64,000 nucleotides of DNA from Nemertoderma westbladi (taxonomy: Eukaryota; Xenacoelomorpha; Nemertodermatida; Nemertodermatidae). The notes under the pieces are model-generated. The model did not search any database. It had not been told where the DNA came from and worked only from the letters and a program-made list of their open reading frames with translations. The stretch is taken from positions 1 to 64,000 of the forward strand of contig JAUCBJ010000580.1 in assembly GCA_032718475.1 (NCBI GenBank), given 5' to 3'. The position numbers and the translations under genes are program-made. Shown here in pieces: positions 33,956 to 45,060 of this stretch (the first letter of the stretch is position 1; each line of letters opens with the position of its first letter).

Positions 33956-34690
33956 ATGTACAGATACTAATTCGTTTATTGTTTTGGTTAGTTTCAGCCG
34001 CCTGTAACCTGGATTTTAGTGAAAACCTGGTATGCTCTACTAGTAGTATCACTAAACCACCCCAACAGCAGACCTAATTTTAAGGGGAGGGGGTACACGG
34101 TTTTGTGGCATATCTTACTTTTATTTCCGTAGATTTTGAATGAAAAATCGAAACGAATTAAAATTTTGTGTACGTGTGCCATGCGAATGTCTATAATTTG
34201 TAAACAAAAATAATTAGTTTTTTTAATTATTAAATAAACTTATAATTAATTATTGACCAAATATTGAAAATGCTCATTGTCCCTTAATATTAAGTTAATG
34301 GCGCTAAAAGTTGGCCTGTTGATTCAGGAGACAATTATGTAAGAGACAATAATTGCTATCAGGTAACTTATTTTATAATTAAAGAACACCAAATGGCAGC
34401 TATTAATTTTCATATTTTATTTTTTGGTATTTTTAATAAAAAATCAATAAAACAAGTAGTAAAAATGGCTTCTGTCTGATAGCCTGGAAGAGAAGGTGCT
34501 TGCGATAAACGGGATCAAATTTCAGCAGAAACGGTTCTAAAATACCACGGGCAAGGATCATTTTTGTTCAAAAATGTACATTTAAAGAAAATCTCAGATA
34601 AAGTTTGAACATTCCCGCGCAAATAAGGACTGTTGACATGTAAGAATGTCTGTAAAATATATATCTAACAACAAGAAAGCAAAAATCCAA
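33956..34690. other. Non-coding AT-rich spacer
   Basis: No gene or element recognised; only short chance frames. Confidence 0.5.
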
Positions 34691-34775
34691 GCAAAAATTT
34701 TTTCTATTGGCGTTTTCCTGGGGAACACCGATATCATTTCTCAGTTCAGTTTAAACATCCAGATTGTCTGCTCGG
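34691..34775 (-). repeat. Left flank copy of the CTGTCTGTCGG-bearing dispersed repeat
   Basis: TTGGCGTTTTCCTGGGGAAC, ATATCATTTCTCAGTTCAG and TTTAAACATCCAGATTGTC align word by word with the 24.7-25.2 kb units (GGGGTTTTAAGGGGTGCTG, TTTCTGATGTCAGTTTTC, TTTACATAAATCTAG, CTGTCTGTC). The 12-bp satellite begins where the unit's microsatellite would begin. Confidence 0.65.
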
Positions 34776-37700
34776 CCGTCTGCTTGGCTGTCTGCTCGGC
34801 TGTCTGCTTGGGTGTCTGCTTGGCTGTCTGCCTGCTTGGCTGTCTGCCTGATTGGCTGTCTGCTTGGCTGTTTGCTTGGCTGTCTGCCGCTTGGCTGTCT
34901 GCCTGATTGGCTGTCTGCTTGGCTGTTTGCTTGGCTGTCTGCTTGGCTGTCTGCTTGGCTGTCTGCCTGGCTGCCTGCTTGACTGTCTGCTTGTCTGTCT
35001 GCTTGTCTGTCTGCTTGGCTGTCTGCTTGGCCGTCTGCTTGGCCATCTGCTTGGCCGTCTGCTTGGTTGTCTGTTTGGCTGTCTGCTTGGTTGTCTGCCA
35101 GGCCGTCCGCTTGGCCATCGGATGGGCGGACTGCTTGGCTGTTTGCTTGGTTGTCTGCTTGTCTGTTTGCTTGGCTGTCTGCTTGGCTGTCTGCTTGGCT
35201 GTCTGCTTGGCTGTTTGCTTGGCTGTCTGCTTGGCTGTCTGCTTGGCTGTCTGCTTGGCTGTCTGCTTGGCTGTCTGCTTGGCTGTCTGCTTGGCTGCCT
35301 GCTTGGCTGCCTGCTTGGCTGTTTGCTTGGCTGTCTGCTTGGCTGTCTGCTTGGCTATCTGCCTGGCTGTCTGCTTGGCTGTTTGCTTGGCTGTCTGCTT
35401 GTCTGTCTGCTTGGCTGTCTGCTTGGCCGTCTGCTTGGCCATCTGCTTGGCCGTCTGCTTGGCCGTCTGCTTGGCTGTCTGTTTGGGTGTCTGCTTGGCT
35501 GTCTGCTTGGCTGTCTGCTTGGCTGTCTGCTTGGCTGTCTGCTTGGCTGCCTGCTTGGCTGCCTGCTTGGCTGTTTGCTTGGCTGTCTGCTTGGCTGTCT
35601 GCTTGGCTATCTGCCTGGCTGTCTGCTTGGCTGTTTGCTTGGCTGTCTGCTTGTCTGTCTGCTTGGCTGTCTGCTTGGCCGTCTGCTTGGCCATCTGCTT
35701 GGCCGTCTGCTTGGCCGTCTGCTTGGCTGTCTGTTTGGGTGTCTGCCAGGCCGTCCGCTTGGGTGTCTACCAGGCCGTCCGCTTGGCTGTCGGCTTGGCG
35801 GACTGCTTGGCTGTCTGCTTGGCCGCTGCTTGGCCGCTGCTTGGCAGTCTGCTTGGCCGTCTGCTTGGCCGTCTGCTAGGCTGTCTGCTTGGCTGTCTGC
35901 TTGGCCGCTGCTTGGCCGCTGCTTGGCAGTCTGCTTGGCCGTCTGCTTGGCCGTCTGCTAGGCTGTCTGCTTGGCTGTCTGCTAGGCCGCCTTCTTGGCC
36001 GTCTGCTTGGGCGTCTGTTTGGTGTCTGTTTGGCTGTCTGCTTGGCTGTCTGCCAGGCCGTCCGCTTGGCTGTCGGCTTGGCTGTCGGCTTGGCGGACTG
36101 CCAGGCTGTCTGCTTGGCTGTTTGCTTGGCTGTCTGCTTGTCTGTTTGCTTGGCTGTCTGCTTGGATGTCTGCTTGGCTGTCTGCTTGGCTGCCTGCTTG
36201 GCTGCCTGCTTGGCTGCCTGCTTGGCTGTTTGCTTGGCTGTCTGCTTGGCTGTCTGCCTGGCTGTCTGCTTGGCTGATTGCTTGGCTGTCTGCTTGTCTG
36301 TCTGATTGGCTGTCTGCTTGGCCGTCTGCTTGGCCGTCTGCTTGGCCGTCTGCTTGGCCGTCTGCTTGGCTGTCTGTTTGGCTGTCTGCTTGGCTGTCTG
36401 CCAGGCCGTCCGCTTGGCTGTCGGCTTGGCGGACTGCTTGGCTGTCTGCTTGGCTTTCTGCTTGGCCGCTGCTTGGCCGCTGTTTGGCAGTCTGCTTGGC
36501 CGTCTGCTTGGTCGTCTGCTTGGCTGTTTGCTAGGCCGCCTTCTTGGCCGTCTGCTTGGGCGTCTGTTTGGCTGTCTGCTTGGCTGTCTGCTTGGCTGTA
36601 TGCTTGGCTGTCTGCTAGGCCATCTGCTTGGCTGTCTGCTAGGCCATCTGCTTGGCTGTCTGCATAGTTGTCTGCTTGGCTGTCTGCTTGGCCGTGTGCT
36701 TGGCCGTCTGCTTGGCCGTCTCCTTGGCCGTCTGCTTGTGGGTCTGCTTGGCCGTCTGCTTGGCTGTCTGTTTGGGTGTCTGCCAGGCCGTCCGCTTGGG
36801 TGTCTACCAGGCCGTCCGCTTGGCTGTCGGCTTGGCGGACTGCTTGGCTGTCTGCTTGGCCGCTGCTTGGCCGCTGCTTGGCAGTCTGCTTGGCCGTCTG
36901 CTTGGCCGTCTGATAGGCTGTCTGCTTGGCTGTCTGCTTGGCCGCTGCTTGGCCGCTGCTTGGCAGTCTGCTTGGCCGTCTGCTTGGCCGTCTGCTAGGC
37001 TGTCTGCTTGGCTGTCTGCTAGGCCGCCTTCTTGGCCGTCTGCTTGGGCGTCTGTTTGGTGTCTGTTTGGCTGTCTGCTTGGCTGTCTGCCAGGCCGTCC
37101 GCTTGGCTGTCGGCTTGGCTGTCGGCTTGGCGGACTGCTTGGCTGTCTGCTTGGCTGTTTGCTTGGCTGTCTGCTTGTCTGTTTGCTTGGCTGTCTGCTT
37201 GGATGTCTGCTTGGCTGTCTGCTTGGCTGCCTGCTTGGCTGCCTGCTTGGCTGCCTGCTTGGCTGTTTGCTTGGCTGTCTGCTTGGCTGTCTGCCTGGCT
37301 GTCTGCTTGGCTGATTGCTTGGCTGTCTGCTTGTCTGTCTGATTGGCTGTCTGCTTGGCCGTCTGCTTGGCCGTCTGCTTGGCCGTCTGCTTGGCCGTCT
37401 GCTTGGCTGTCTGTTTGGCTGTCTGCTTGGCTGTCTGCCAGGCCGTCCGCTTGGCTGTCGGCTTGGCGGACTGCTTGGCTGTCTGCTTGGCTTTCTGCTT
37501 GGCCGCTGCTTGGCCGCTGTTTGGCAGTCTGCTTGGCCGTCTGCTTGGTCGTCTGCTTGGCTGTTTGCTAGGCCGCCTTCTTGGCCGTCTGCTTGGGCGT
37601 CTGTTTGGCTGTCTGCTTGGCTGTCTGCTTGGCTGTATGCTTGGCTGTCTGCTAGGCCATCTGCTTGGCTGTCTGCTAGGCCATCTGCTTGGCTGTCTGC

Positions 37701-38660
37701 ATAGTTGTCTGCTTGGCTGTCTGCTTGGCCGTGTGCTTGGCCGTCTGCTTGGCCGTGTGCTTGGCCGTCTGCTTGGCCGTCTCCTTGGCCGTCTGCTTGT
37801 GGGTCTGCTTGGTCGTCTGCTTGGCAGTCTATTTGGCTGTCTGCTTGGCTGTCTGCTTGGCCGTATGCTTGGGGGTCTGCTTGGCAGTCTGTTTGGCTGT
37901 CTGCTTGGCTGTCTGCTTGGCTGTCTGCTTGGGTGTTTGCTTGGCTGTCGGCTTGGCTGTGTACCTGGCTGTCTGCTTGGCTGTTTGCTTGGCTGTCTGC
38001 TTGGCCGTCTGCTTGGCCGTCTGCTTGGCCGTCTGCTTGGCCGTCTGCTTGGCCGTCTGTTTGGCCGTCTGTTTGGCTGTCTGCTTGGCTGTCTGCTTGG
38101 CTGTATGCTTGGCTGTCTGCTAGGCCGGCTGCTTGGCTGTCTGCATGGCTGTCTGCTTGGCTGCCTGCTTGGCTGTTTGCTTGGCTGTCTGCTTGGCTGT
38201 CTGCCTGGCTGTCTGCTTGGTTGTTTGCTTGGCTGTCTGCTTGTCTGTCTGCTTGGCAGTCTGCTTGGCCGCTGCTTGGCCGCTGCTTGGCAGTCTGCTT
38301 GGCCGTCTGCTTGGCCGTCTGCTTGGCTGTCTGCTTGGCTGTCTGCTAGGCCGCCTGCTTGGCCGTCTGCTTGGGGGTCTGCTTGGCAGTATGTTTGGCT
38401 GTCTGCGTGACTGTCTGCTTGGCTGTCTGCTTGGTTGTATGCCTGGCTGTCTGCTTGGCTGTTTGCTTGGCTGTCTGCTTGTCTGTCTGCTTGGCTGTCT
38501 GCCTGGCTGTCTGCTTGGCTGTCTGCCTGGCTGTCTGCTTGGCTGTTTGCTTGTCTGTCTGCTTGGCCGTCTGCTTGGCCGTCTGCTTGGCTGTCTGCTT
38601 GGCCGTCTGCTTGGCCGTCTGCTTGGCCGTCTGCTTGGCTGTCTGTATGGCTGTCAGGCT
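34770..38660 (+). repeat. 3.9 kb satellite of 12-bp monomer CTGTCTGCTTGG
   Basis: Over 300 copies of CTGTCTGCTTGG with T/C variants (GCCGTC, GCCTGG, GTTTGC) and 9-10-bp shortened units (GGCCGCTGCTT). Twelve is a multiple of three and the monomer lacks stops in several frames of both strands, producing Leu-Ala-Val-Cys, Ala-Trp-Leu-Ser, Leu-Gly-Cys-Leu or (minus) Ala-Lys-Gln-Thr repeat frames of up to 456 codons. No independent evidence for translation. Confidence 0.95.
35889..37704 (+). repeat. 1,037-bp higher-order duplication in the 12-bp satellite
   Basis: Variant patterns at 35,889, 35,995, 36,278, 36,306 and 36,652 recur at 36,926, 37,032, 37,315, 37,343 and 37,689, a constant offset of 1,037 bp. 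The offset is not a multiple of 12 because short units are included. Confidence 0.85.
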
Positions 38661-38689
38661 CTCGGTTATATTTTGACGGCTAGACTGAC

Positions 38690-38935
38690 AGGCATACAGA
38701 TACAATAAATGCCGCCAAATTTGAATAGTGACATTGGAAATGAAGTCACCGACCAAGAAAACCCAAATAGGGCAGGGGATTTTTTTTAGACAAATAGTAT
38801 GCTTTCTATTGTTTTTGATAAATACTGCCGGACAGACAGACATCTTGAAAAGGAAAAGAGATCTTGCTAAACGAACGGTTTTCCAATCTTCATAGAATTC
38901 TGCTCCAGATGAAACAACAATTTTTTTTAATTTTA
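38690..38935 (+). repeat. Right flank copy of the dispersed repeat, inverted relative to the left flank
   Basis: GGAAATGAAGTCACCGACC and GAAAACCCAAATAGGG match 20,960-21,005 in the same orientation. Farther right, minus-strand AATTGTTGTTTCATCTGGAG and AGCAGAATTCTATGAAGATT match 20,775-20,825 inverted. The satellite is therefore bracketed by oppositely oriented family members. Confidence 0.6.
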
Positions 38936-40430
38936 ATTTTAAATAAATTTAAAAATATTTAAGTATTTGAGGGGATATACCGTCTAAATTGCCTTTATAT
39001 ATGAATATATTTAATATAATAATAAAAGATATCTAAATGGCTTGGGATGGGGATGGGATGGGATGGCTTGGGATGGGGATGGGACCCCCATCCACCCACA
39101 GTTCTCATTATAAGATAAAACCTTAGTTGTTAGTGACCCCCTCCTGGCCCCGCCCTAATTTATAGTTTTTGTCTAAAGCTGACGCCGGCAAAAACACAAT
39201 GGATGGATGATTGTATTGGAAAATTGTGAACACAACTATTTATCAATTAGTATCTAGTTGTTGTTGTTGAATAAAAAAGTTGGGAAAACTTACTCTTAAA
39301 AAGAAAATTATTAAAAAAAATTTTCAATTTTAAAATTGTTTATGCTATTTTTCCTGCTTTTTTTCTATTGACAAAAGATCTAGACCATTTATTAAATGTT
39401 CTAGAACATGTACCAAATGATCTAGATCATTTTTATTATCAATTTTCGAGAAAAAAAAATATTCTAGAATATTTGTTCTTTTAAAAAGAATTATTACAAT
39501 GATTGTTTAATTAAAAAAAATTGGAATACAGAACAACTAACCATAGCGATAGCATTCCAGAACATTTTTTAAAATGTTAGCTAGGGCTAGGGCTAGCTAT
39601 AGATATAACTATAGACTATAGGCTATATACTATATACTATAGGCTATAGCAATAGGCCTAGATATAAATTACTAGCTATAATGGTAAATTATTATTTGAG
39701 TACATAAAATTACTAAACATATGTTAATTATAGAAAAAAAAATTGTTAAAAAACAACATACAGTTTTTTAAAAATGTTCTAGAACAACAAATTATATGTT
39801 CTAGAACATTATTTAATAAAAAAATAATTCGAAATATCCTAGAATACTTCACACTAACATTAAAAAGTAGTAGCTAGTAAACTAAACACATTTTAGAGCA
39901 AACTGAAAATGTTGGCACATACGGAACTCTAGCCAAAATATATGTTCTAGAACATTAGCTATAAATAGCTAATTTCAAAAAATAGTGGTTATACATTAAA
40001 CAAGCCCATAATTCCGCCCTATGGGCTTGCTTTTATTTTGAAAAACCCGTAAGAACCCGTTCATGAAAATTAACCTATTTGTGGAGACTATATTTGAGTA
40101 GACTACGATTTACGGAAAAAAATATTGCGGTACCGGCACGACTTATTAAAAGTATGGAAAGTATTTACAGTATTAAAAAATAATTAAGCAACAAAATTCC
40201 AGAAAAAGTACCGTAAAGTAATAAACATCTAGATGGATTGGGTATAGCTAAGAAGTCAACCAAAAAATAAGCCTGGAGTCTGTATTAATTAAGATATAAG
40301 TTTCACAGATGTCACAAAAGGTAACAACACACTCTCCTTTAAATGCGCAAGTAAGCTCCTGTTCATACTAGAGAAACAGCTAGTACGTTTGTTAAGGCTA
40401 GTACGAACTAACTTTCTGAATATCAAACGA
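38936..40430. other. Very AT-rich non-coding spacer
   Basis: Contains a GGGATGGGATGG-type run (39,038-39,085), five perfect TTCTAGAA palindromes between 39,398 and 39,953 and a CTATAG/TATAG-rich tract (39,585-39,660). No gene recognised. Confidence 0.55.
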
Positions 40431-41205
40431 AAGAAATTACTAGGTAGTAGTTACTAGGAAGTAACTACTAGGTAGTATCTACTACCTAGTAACTACTACC
40501 TAGTAACTATTACATAGAAACTACTACCTAGTAACTAATACCTATAAACTACTACCTAGTAACTACTACCTAGTAACTACTACTTAGTAACTACTACCTA
40601 GTAACTACTACCTAGTAACTACTACCTAGTAACTACTACCTAGTAACTACTAGGTAGTATCTACTACCTAGTAACTACTACTTAGAAACTACTACCTAGT
40701 ATCTACTACCTTGTAACTACTACCTAGTAACTACTACCTAGTAACTACTACCTAGTAACTACTACCTAGTATATACTACCTAGTAACTACTAGGTAGTAA
40801 CTACTACCTAGTAACTACTACCTAGTAACTACTACCTAGTAACTACTACCTAGTAACTACTACCTAGTAACTACTACCTAGTAACTACTAGGTAGTAACT
40901 ACTACCTAGTAACTACTACCTAGTAACTACTACCTAGTAACTACTACCTAGTAACTACTACCTAGTAACTACTACCTAGTAACTACTACCTAGTAACTAC
41001 TAGGTACTAACTACTACCTAGTAACTACTACCTAGTAACTACTACCTATTAACTACTACCTAGTAACTACTACCTAGTAACTACTAGGTACTAACTACTA
41101 CCTAGTAACTACTACCTAGTAACTACTACCTAGTAACTACTACCTAGTAACTACTACCTAGTAACTACTACCTAGTAACTACTACCTAGTAACTACTAGG
41201 TAATA
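40431..41205 (+). repeat. 14-bp satellite TAGTAACTACTACC, left block
   Basis: Tandem TAGTAACTACTACC with occasional inverted half-units (ACTACTAGGTAGTA) that make local palindromes. The same array resumes at 44,757 after the Gypsy element. Confidence 0.95.
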
Positions 41206-41340
41206 ATAACGGCCATAATAAGGACCAATAATAACGTGCGTCAACCAGAATATTGTTGGTATCATCAGCGATTTGGGAAAAACGCCAAAAACTGCACACC
41301 TCCATGCGCTGCGGCACTCCCGAATACACAGGGAAACGCG
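41206..41340 (+). pseudogene. Gag C-terminal fragment with CHCC zinc knuckle
   Basis: In the frame starting TGT at 41,254 the sequence reads CWYHQRFGKNAKNCTPPC (41,254-41,307): Cys, two residues, His, nine residues, Cys, three residues, Cys. This is the unusual nucleocapsid finger of CsRn1-type Gypsy elements rather than the standard CCHC. Only about 15 residues precede it before the satellite starts, so almost all of gag is absent. Confidence 0.7.
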
Positions 41341-41657
41341 AGGGCCAGCAGCAAATAAATGCGGCAACGTCTGCTGGTCGATGCAGCCGCTTGTTCTACG
41401 TAATAGATAAGCGATCAGTGTACCGGTTTCTTGTAGACTCTGGTTCGGCCGTTAGTGTCCTACCTGCAAAATATGCCGATAAACTACTCACCAAAGAGGA
41501 TACCTCTACACCACAACTTGTTGCTGCTAATGGAACAACTATTGATACATATGGCAACAAAACCCTAACACTCAATTTAGGGTTACCGCAACGATTTACT
41601 TGGAAATTTGTTATCGCCAATGTGTCACAACGAAATATTGGGCGTAGATTTTTTTAG
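41340..41657 (+). pseudogene. Gypsy aspartic protease, frameshifted at its end
   Basis: Retropepsin-like protease that would process the polyprotein. FLVDSGSAVSVLP holds the catalytic DSGS at 41,436-41,447 (Asp-Ser-Gly), followed by AANGTTIDTYG and the hydrophobic core FVIANVS. The frame (from 41,253) runs into a stop at 41,655 while the protease tail [17 protein letters not shown] continues in the next frame (41,608 onward). The break lies at about 41,630-41,640. It could be a mutation or a programmed shift; I favour mutation because other breaks exist. Confidence 0.8.
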
Positions 41658-43563
41658 TAATTTCGGACTGCTCATCGATTTGAGACATTCTAGCCTCATA
41701 GATGCAAAGACTTACACCCACGTTCCCGGTAAAATATTGCATTCGATAAAGGCACCTGGGTTAAGCTTCATCTGCGATTCTAATGAATTCAATGAATTAC
41801 TCTTAGAATTCCCTTCATTAACAGAAATGACATTTCGTGAATCAAAGCTAAGACATGACGTTGAACACCACATAGAGACTGTAGGAGCACCCATTCACAG
41901 CAAACCAAGACGCCTATCACCAGAGAAACTTTCAGTCGCCAAGGAAGAATTCCAACAGATGTGTAATCTAGGCATTATACGCCCTTCATCTAGTCAATGG
42001 TCATCACCGTTGCACATGACCCCCAAACAAAAACCTGGTGAATGGCGCCCATGCGGGGACTATAGACGTTTAAATGATGCCACAGTACCTGATAGATACC
42101 CAATTCCGCATATTCAAGATTTCACGGCAAACCTAGCAGGTAAAACAATATTCAGTAAAATCGACCTAGTCCGTGCTTATCACCAAATACCTGTTGCGCA
42201 AGAAGACATACCAAAAACTGCCATATCAACCCCATTTGGGTTATTTGAATTCATCCGCACTCCATATGGCCTCCGCAATGCAGGTCAAACATTTCAACGA
42301 TTTATGCATAGAGTTTGCGGGGATTTAGATTTCATATTCGTTTATATGGACGATATACTTGTAGCTAGTTGCAACCGTCTAGAACATAAGCAGCACCTTC
42401 GAATTCTATTTCAGAGACTAGCAGAGTATGGATTGGTCATCAACAAGGATAAATGTTATTTGGGTAAGTCACATTTAACATTCCTAGGCCATAATATTAG
42501 TAAAGATGGAATAACACCGTTAGCAGAGCGCGTTCAAGCAGTGCAAGACTACCCAACACCCGCAACAACGAAGGAATTACAGAAGTTTTTAGGTATGGTA
42601 AATTATTACCACAGATTTATCCCCGATGCATCTGAAGTGTTAAATCCCTTGTATATAGCTTTAAAGCAAAATTCAAAAAATTTCACCTGGAACCCATCAT
42701 ACAACAAAACATTTACGATTGTGAAAACAGCTTTAGCAAATGCAGCCATGCTCTACCACCCACAAGCTAATGCTGATACTGCAATTACGACCGATGCCTC
42801 TGACATTGGTGTTGGGGCTGTACTGAAACAATTAATAGATAAAGAATGGCGCCCGGTCGCATTCTTTTCAAAGAAATTACGTCCTGCCGAAACGCGTTAC
42901 AGTGCGTATGACAAGGAATTACTTGCAATAGTGCTCAGCATTAAACACTTTAGGTACTTTGTCGAAGGGCAAAGGTTTAACATTTATACGGACCATAAAC
43001 CCCTAACATTTGCATTAAAGTCAGGCCGTGATACATTACTACCTCGACAATCACGCCAATTGTCCTTCATATCAGAATTTACTTGTAAGATAACCCACAA
43101 TTCAGGGAAAGACAATTTAGTCGCAGACTCATTATCCCGAGCTCCACTATCAACCAATACAATACAGTCATCAACTGTCGATTATACTCTATTGGCAGAG
43201 GCTCAAGAAATCGATTCCGAAATTCAAGCTTCTAGAACTGCTATAACAAATTTAGTTCTCTGGTATGCCCCTATAGAAAATTCCACACATACAGTATTAT
43301 GCGACATATCGACTGGAGTGGCTAGACCATTAGTGCCTCAAAGTTGGCGACAATCAATTTTTGAAACACTCCACAGTCTTAGCCATCCTGGTGTTAAGTC
43401 AACACGCAAATTAATAACATCGCGGTTTGTATGGTATAAAATCAACCGTGATATTACCGCATGGACGCAAACTTGCCTACAATGTCAAAAATCAAAGATC
43501 CATCGACATACAAACTCCGGAATTTATCGCTTCGACGCTCCAGATCAACGATTTTCGACATAG
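41608..43563 (+). pseudogene. Gypsy RT, RNase H and integrase N-terminus
   Basis: A 651-codon open frame. [52 protein letters not shown], and the catalytic YMDD at 42,343-42,354. Connection: [13 protein letters not shown] and [16 protein letters not shown]. RNase [14 protein letters not shown] near 42,787, YDKELLAIV and [12 protein letters not shown]. Integrase zinc domain: LHSLSHPGV and CLQCQKSK (HHCC). All catalytic residues I can identify in RT and RNase H are present. The frame ends at a stop at 43,561 by a frameshift just before the integrase core. Confidence 0.9.
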
Positions 43564-44390
43564 TGGGTCCATTGCCATGTTCACAAGGATACACATATTT
43601 ATTTACCTGTATAGACAGATACACCAGATGGGCTGAAGCTGTTCCAATGGAAAACTCTTTAACTGAAACTTGCGCCAGGGCATTGCTGTCTCAGTGGATC
43701 TCTCGATTCGGAGTACCAAATACAATAGCATCAGATCGAGGGGGTCAGTTCGAATCAGATGTTTGGTTTAATCTCAATAAACTCCTAGGAACAACAAGAA
43801 ATAGAACTACGGCCTACCACCCCCAGTCAAATGGTATCGTCGAGCGGTATCATCGACAACTCAAAACTTCATTAAAAGCTCGTTTGCACAACAACAATTG
43901 GTATGATGAGTTACCAATCATAATGTTGGGATTACGCGCTGTTCCTAAGGAGGACCTGGGTTGTTCAGCGGCAGAACTGGTTTACGGAGCGGCATTACGA
44001 CTACCAGAAGAATATTTCACCGCTTCACAAACTCATAAAGGAGCAGAAACCAATAAATTATTGCGTACCCTGCAACATTGCATGCATAATATGCAACCCA
44101 CGTCCACTTCTCACAATACAAAGTGAACTGAAATACCAAGTGAATTGCGGACATCTAACTTTGTTTTCATCCGTAGGGATGCTCACCGTTCACCACTACA
44201 ATGTCCTTATGAAGGACCCTTTAAAGTAATCTGCCGACAGGACAAGTTCTTTACTCTTGACGTAAATGGCAAACGGGACACGGTCAGCATTGATAGACTA
44301 AAACCAGCCTTCCTTGAAAACGATGTGTTCATCAACCAACCATTAAGATCGCGTTACGGTCGACCAATAAAAACTCCCGTCCGTTAATTA
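43553..44390 (+). pseudogene. Gypsy integrase core and C-terminal domain
   Basis: Continuation in another frame (43,461-44,126 and 44,145-44,387). The D,D,E triad is visible: Asp in FDIVGPLP near 43,553, Asp in ASDRGGQFES near 43,731, Glu in GIVERYHRQLK near 43,838. An in-frame TGA at 44,124-44,126 separates the core from the C-terminal part, which has the GPF-type patch CPYEGPFKVI and ends at 44,387. The enzyme would insert the cDNA; here it is split by one frameshift and one stop. Confidence 0.85.
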
Positions 44391-44462
44391 CTAACTAACT
44401 ATTATCTAATAATTATAATTCTATATTGTTATCGTGTCTTGTCGACACTGGTGGAGGGCTTA

Positions 44463-44753
44463 TGTGGGATCATCCCTTCAATTAGCTAATCAAATTTATA
44501 CAGTAGATATTAATATTGCATGAACGACATTCAAACTTCCTTAGCTCAATGTACGTGCGTGCAATATGAGTATCAGCTGGTTGCACTATTCCATTGGTAT
44601 TTCGTGCGTACTGTATATCATCATCTTTGGCAAGAGATTTTATATACATTAAATAACATTTAATCAATATACGACTAAATAAATATTTTCGATTAATTGC
44701 GTTAATTGCACTTTTATTAAGCTACATATATTCCTGTTGTTGATACCGCTACA
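44463..44753 (+). repeat. 3' LTR of the Gypsy element (inferred)
   Basis: Starts TGTGGGATCATCCC directly after a purine-rich run (GGTGGAGGGC, a likely polypurine tract) and ends TTGATACCGCTACA, giving TG...CA ends and 291 bp. The 14-bp satellite resumes immediately after. No second LTR is in the window to confirm the limits. Confidence 0.6.
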
Positions 44754-44756
44754 GTC

Positions 44757-45060
44757 TCTACTACCTAGTATCTACTACCTAGTAACTACTACCTAGAAAC
44801 TACTACCTAGTAATTACTACCTAGTAACTACTACCTAGTAACTACTAGGTAGTATCTACTACCTAGTAACTACTACCTAGAAACTACTACCTTGTAACTA
44901 CTACCTAGAAACTACTACCTAGTAACTACTACCTAGTATATACTACCTTGTAACTACTACCTAGAAACTACTACCTAGTAACTACTACCTAGTATATACT
45001 ACCTAGTAACTACTAGGTAGTATCTACTACCTAGAAACTACTACCTAGTAATTACTACCC
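44757..45060 (+). repeat. 14-bp satellite, right block
   Basis: Same TAGTAACTACTACC family as 40,431-41,205, with GAAACTACTACC and TATATACTACC variants. It ends abruptly in the BEL/Pao pol at 45,061. Confidence 0.93.

Larger units (their letters stand above)
41206..44753 (+). mobile_element. CsRn1-like Ty3/Gypsy LTR retrotransposon, 5'-truncated
   Basis: About 3.55 kb: end of gag with a CHCC zinc knuckle, protease, RT, RNase H, integrase and a 3' LTR. The 5' LTR and most of gag are missing; the 14-bp satellite adjoins directly at 41,205. The C-x2-H-x9-C-x3-C knuckle and [13 protein letters not shown] signature are typical of the CsRn1 group. Frames are broken at three or more points. It lies inside a satellite array, so either it inserted there and lost its 5' end, or the array was rearranged afterwards. 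Confidence 0.88.

Noticed and set aside
34646-38843. Long open frames on both strands in the 12-bp array (LAVC, AWLS, LGCL, AKQT repeats)
   Set aside because: Monomer length divisible by three and stop-free; indels break frame. Treated as satellite, though the peptide idea is noted as a low-interest finding.
41630-41660. Programmed ribosomal frameshift between Gypsy protease and RT
   Set aside because: No clear slippery heptamer plus structure was identified, and the same element has a frameshift near 43,556 and a stop at 44,124, so decay is more likely.
40431-45060. Possible CRISPR-like array (regular short repeats)
   Set aside because: Repeats are contiguous 14-mers without unique spacers, in a eukaryotic retroelement context; a simple satellite.
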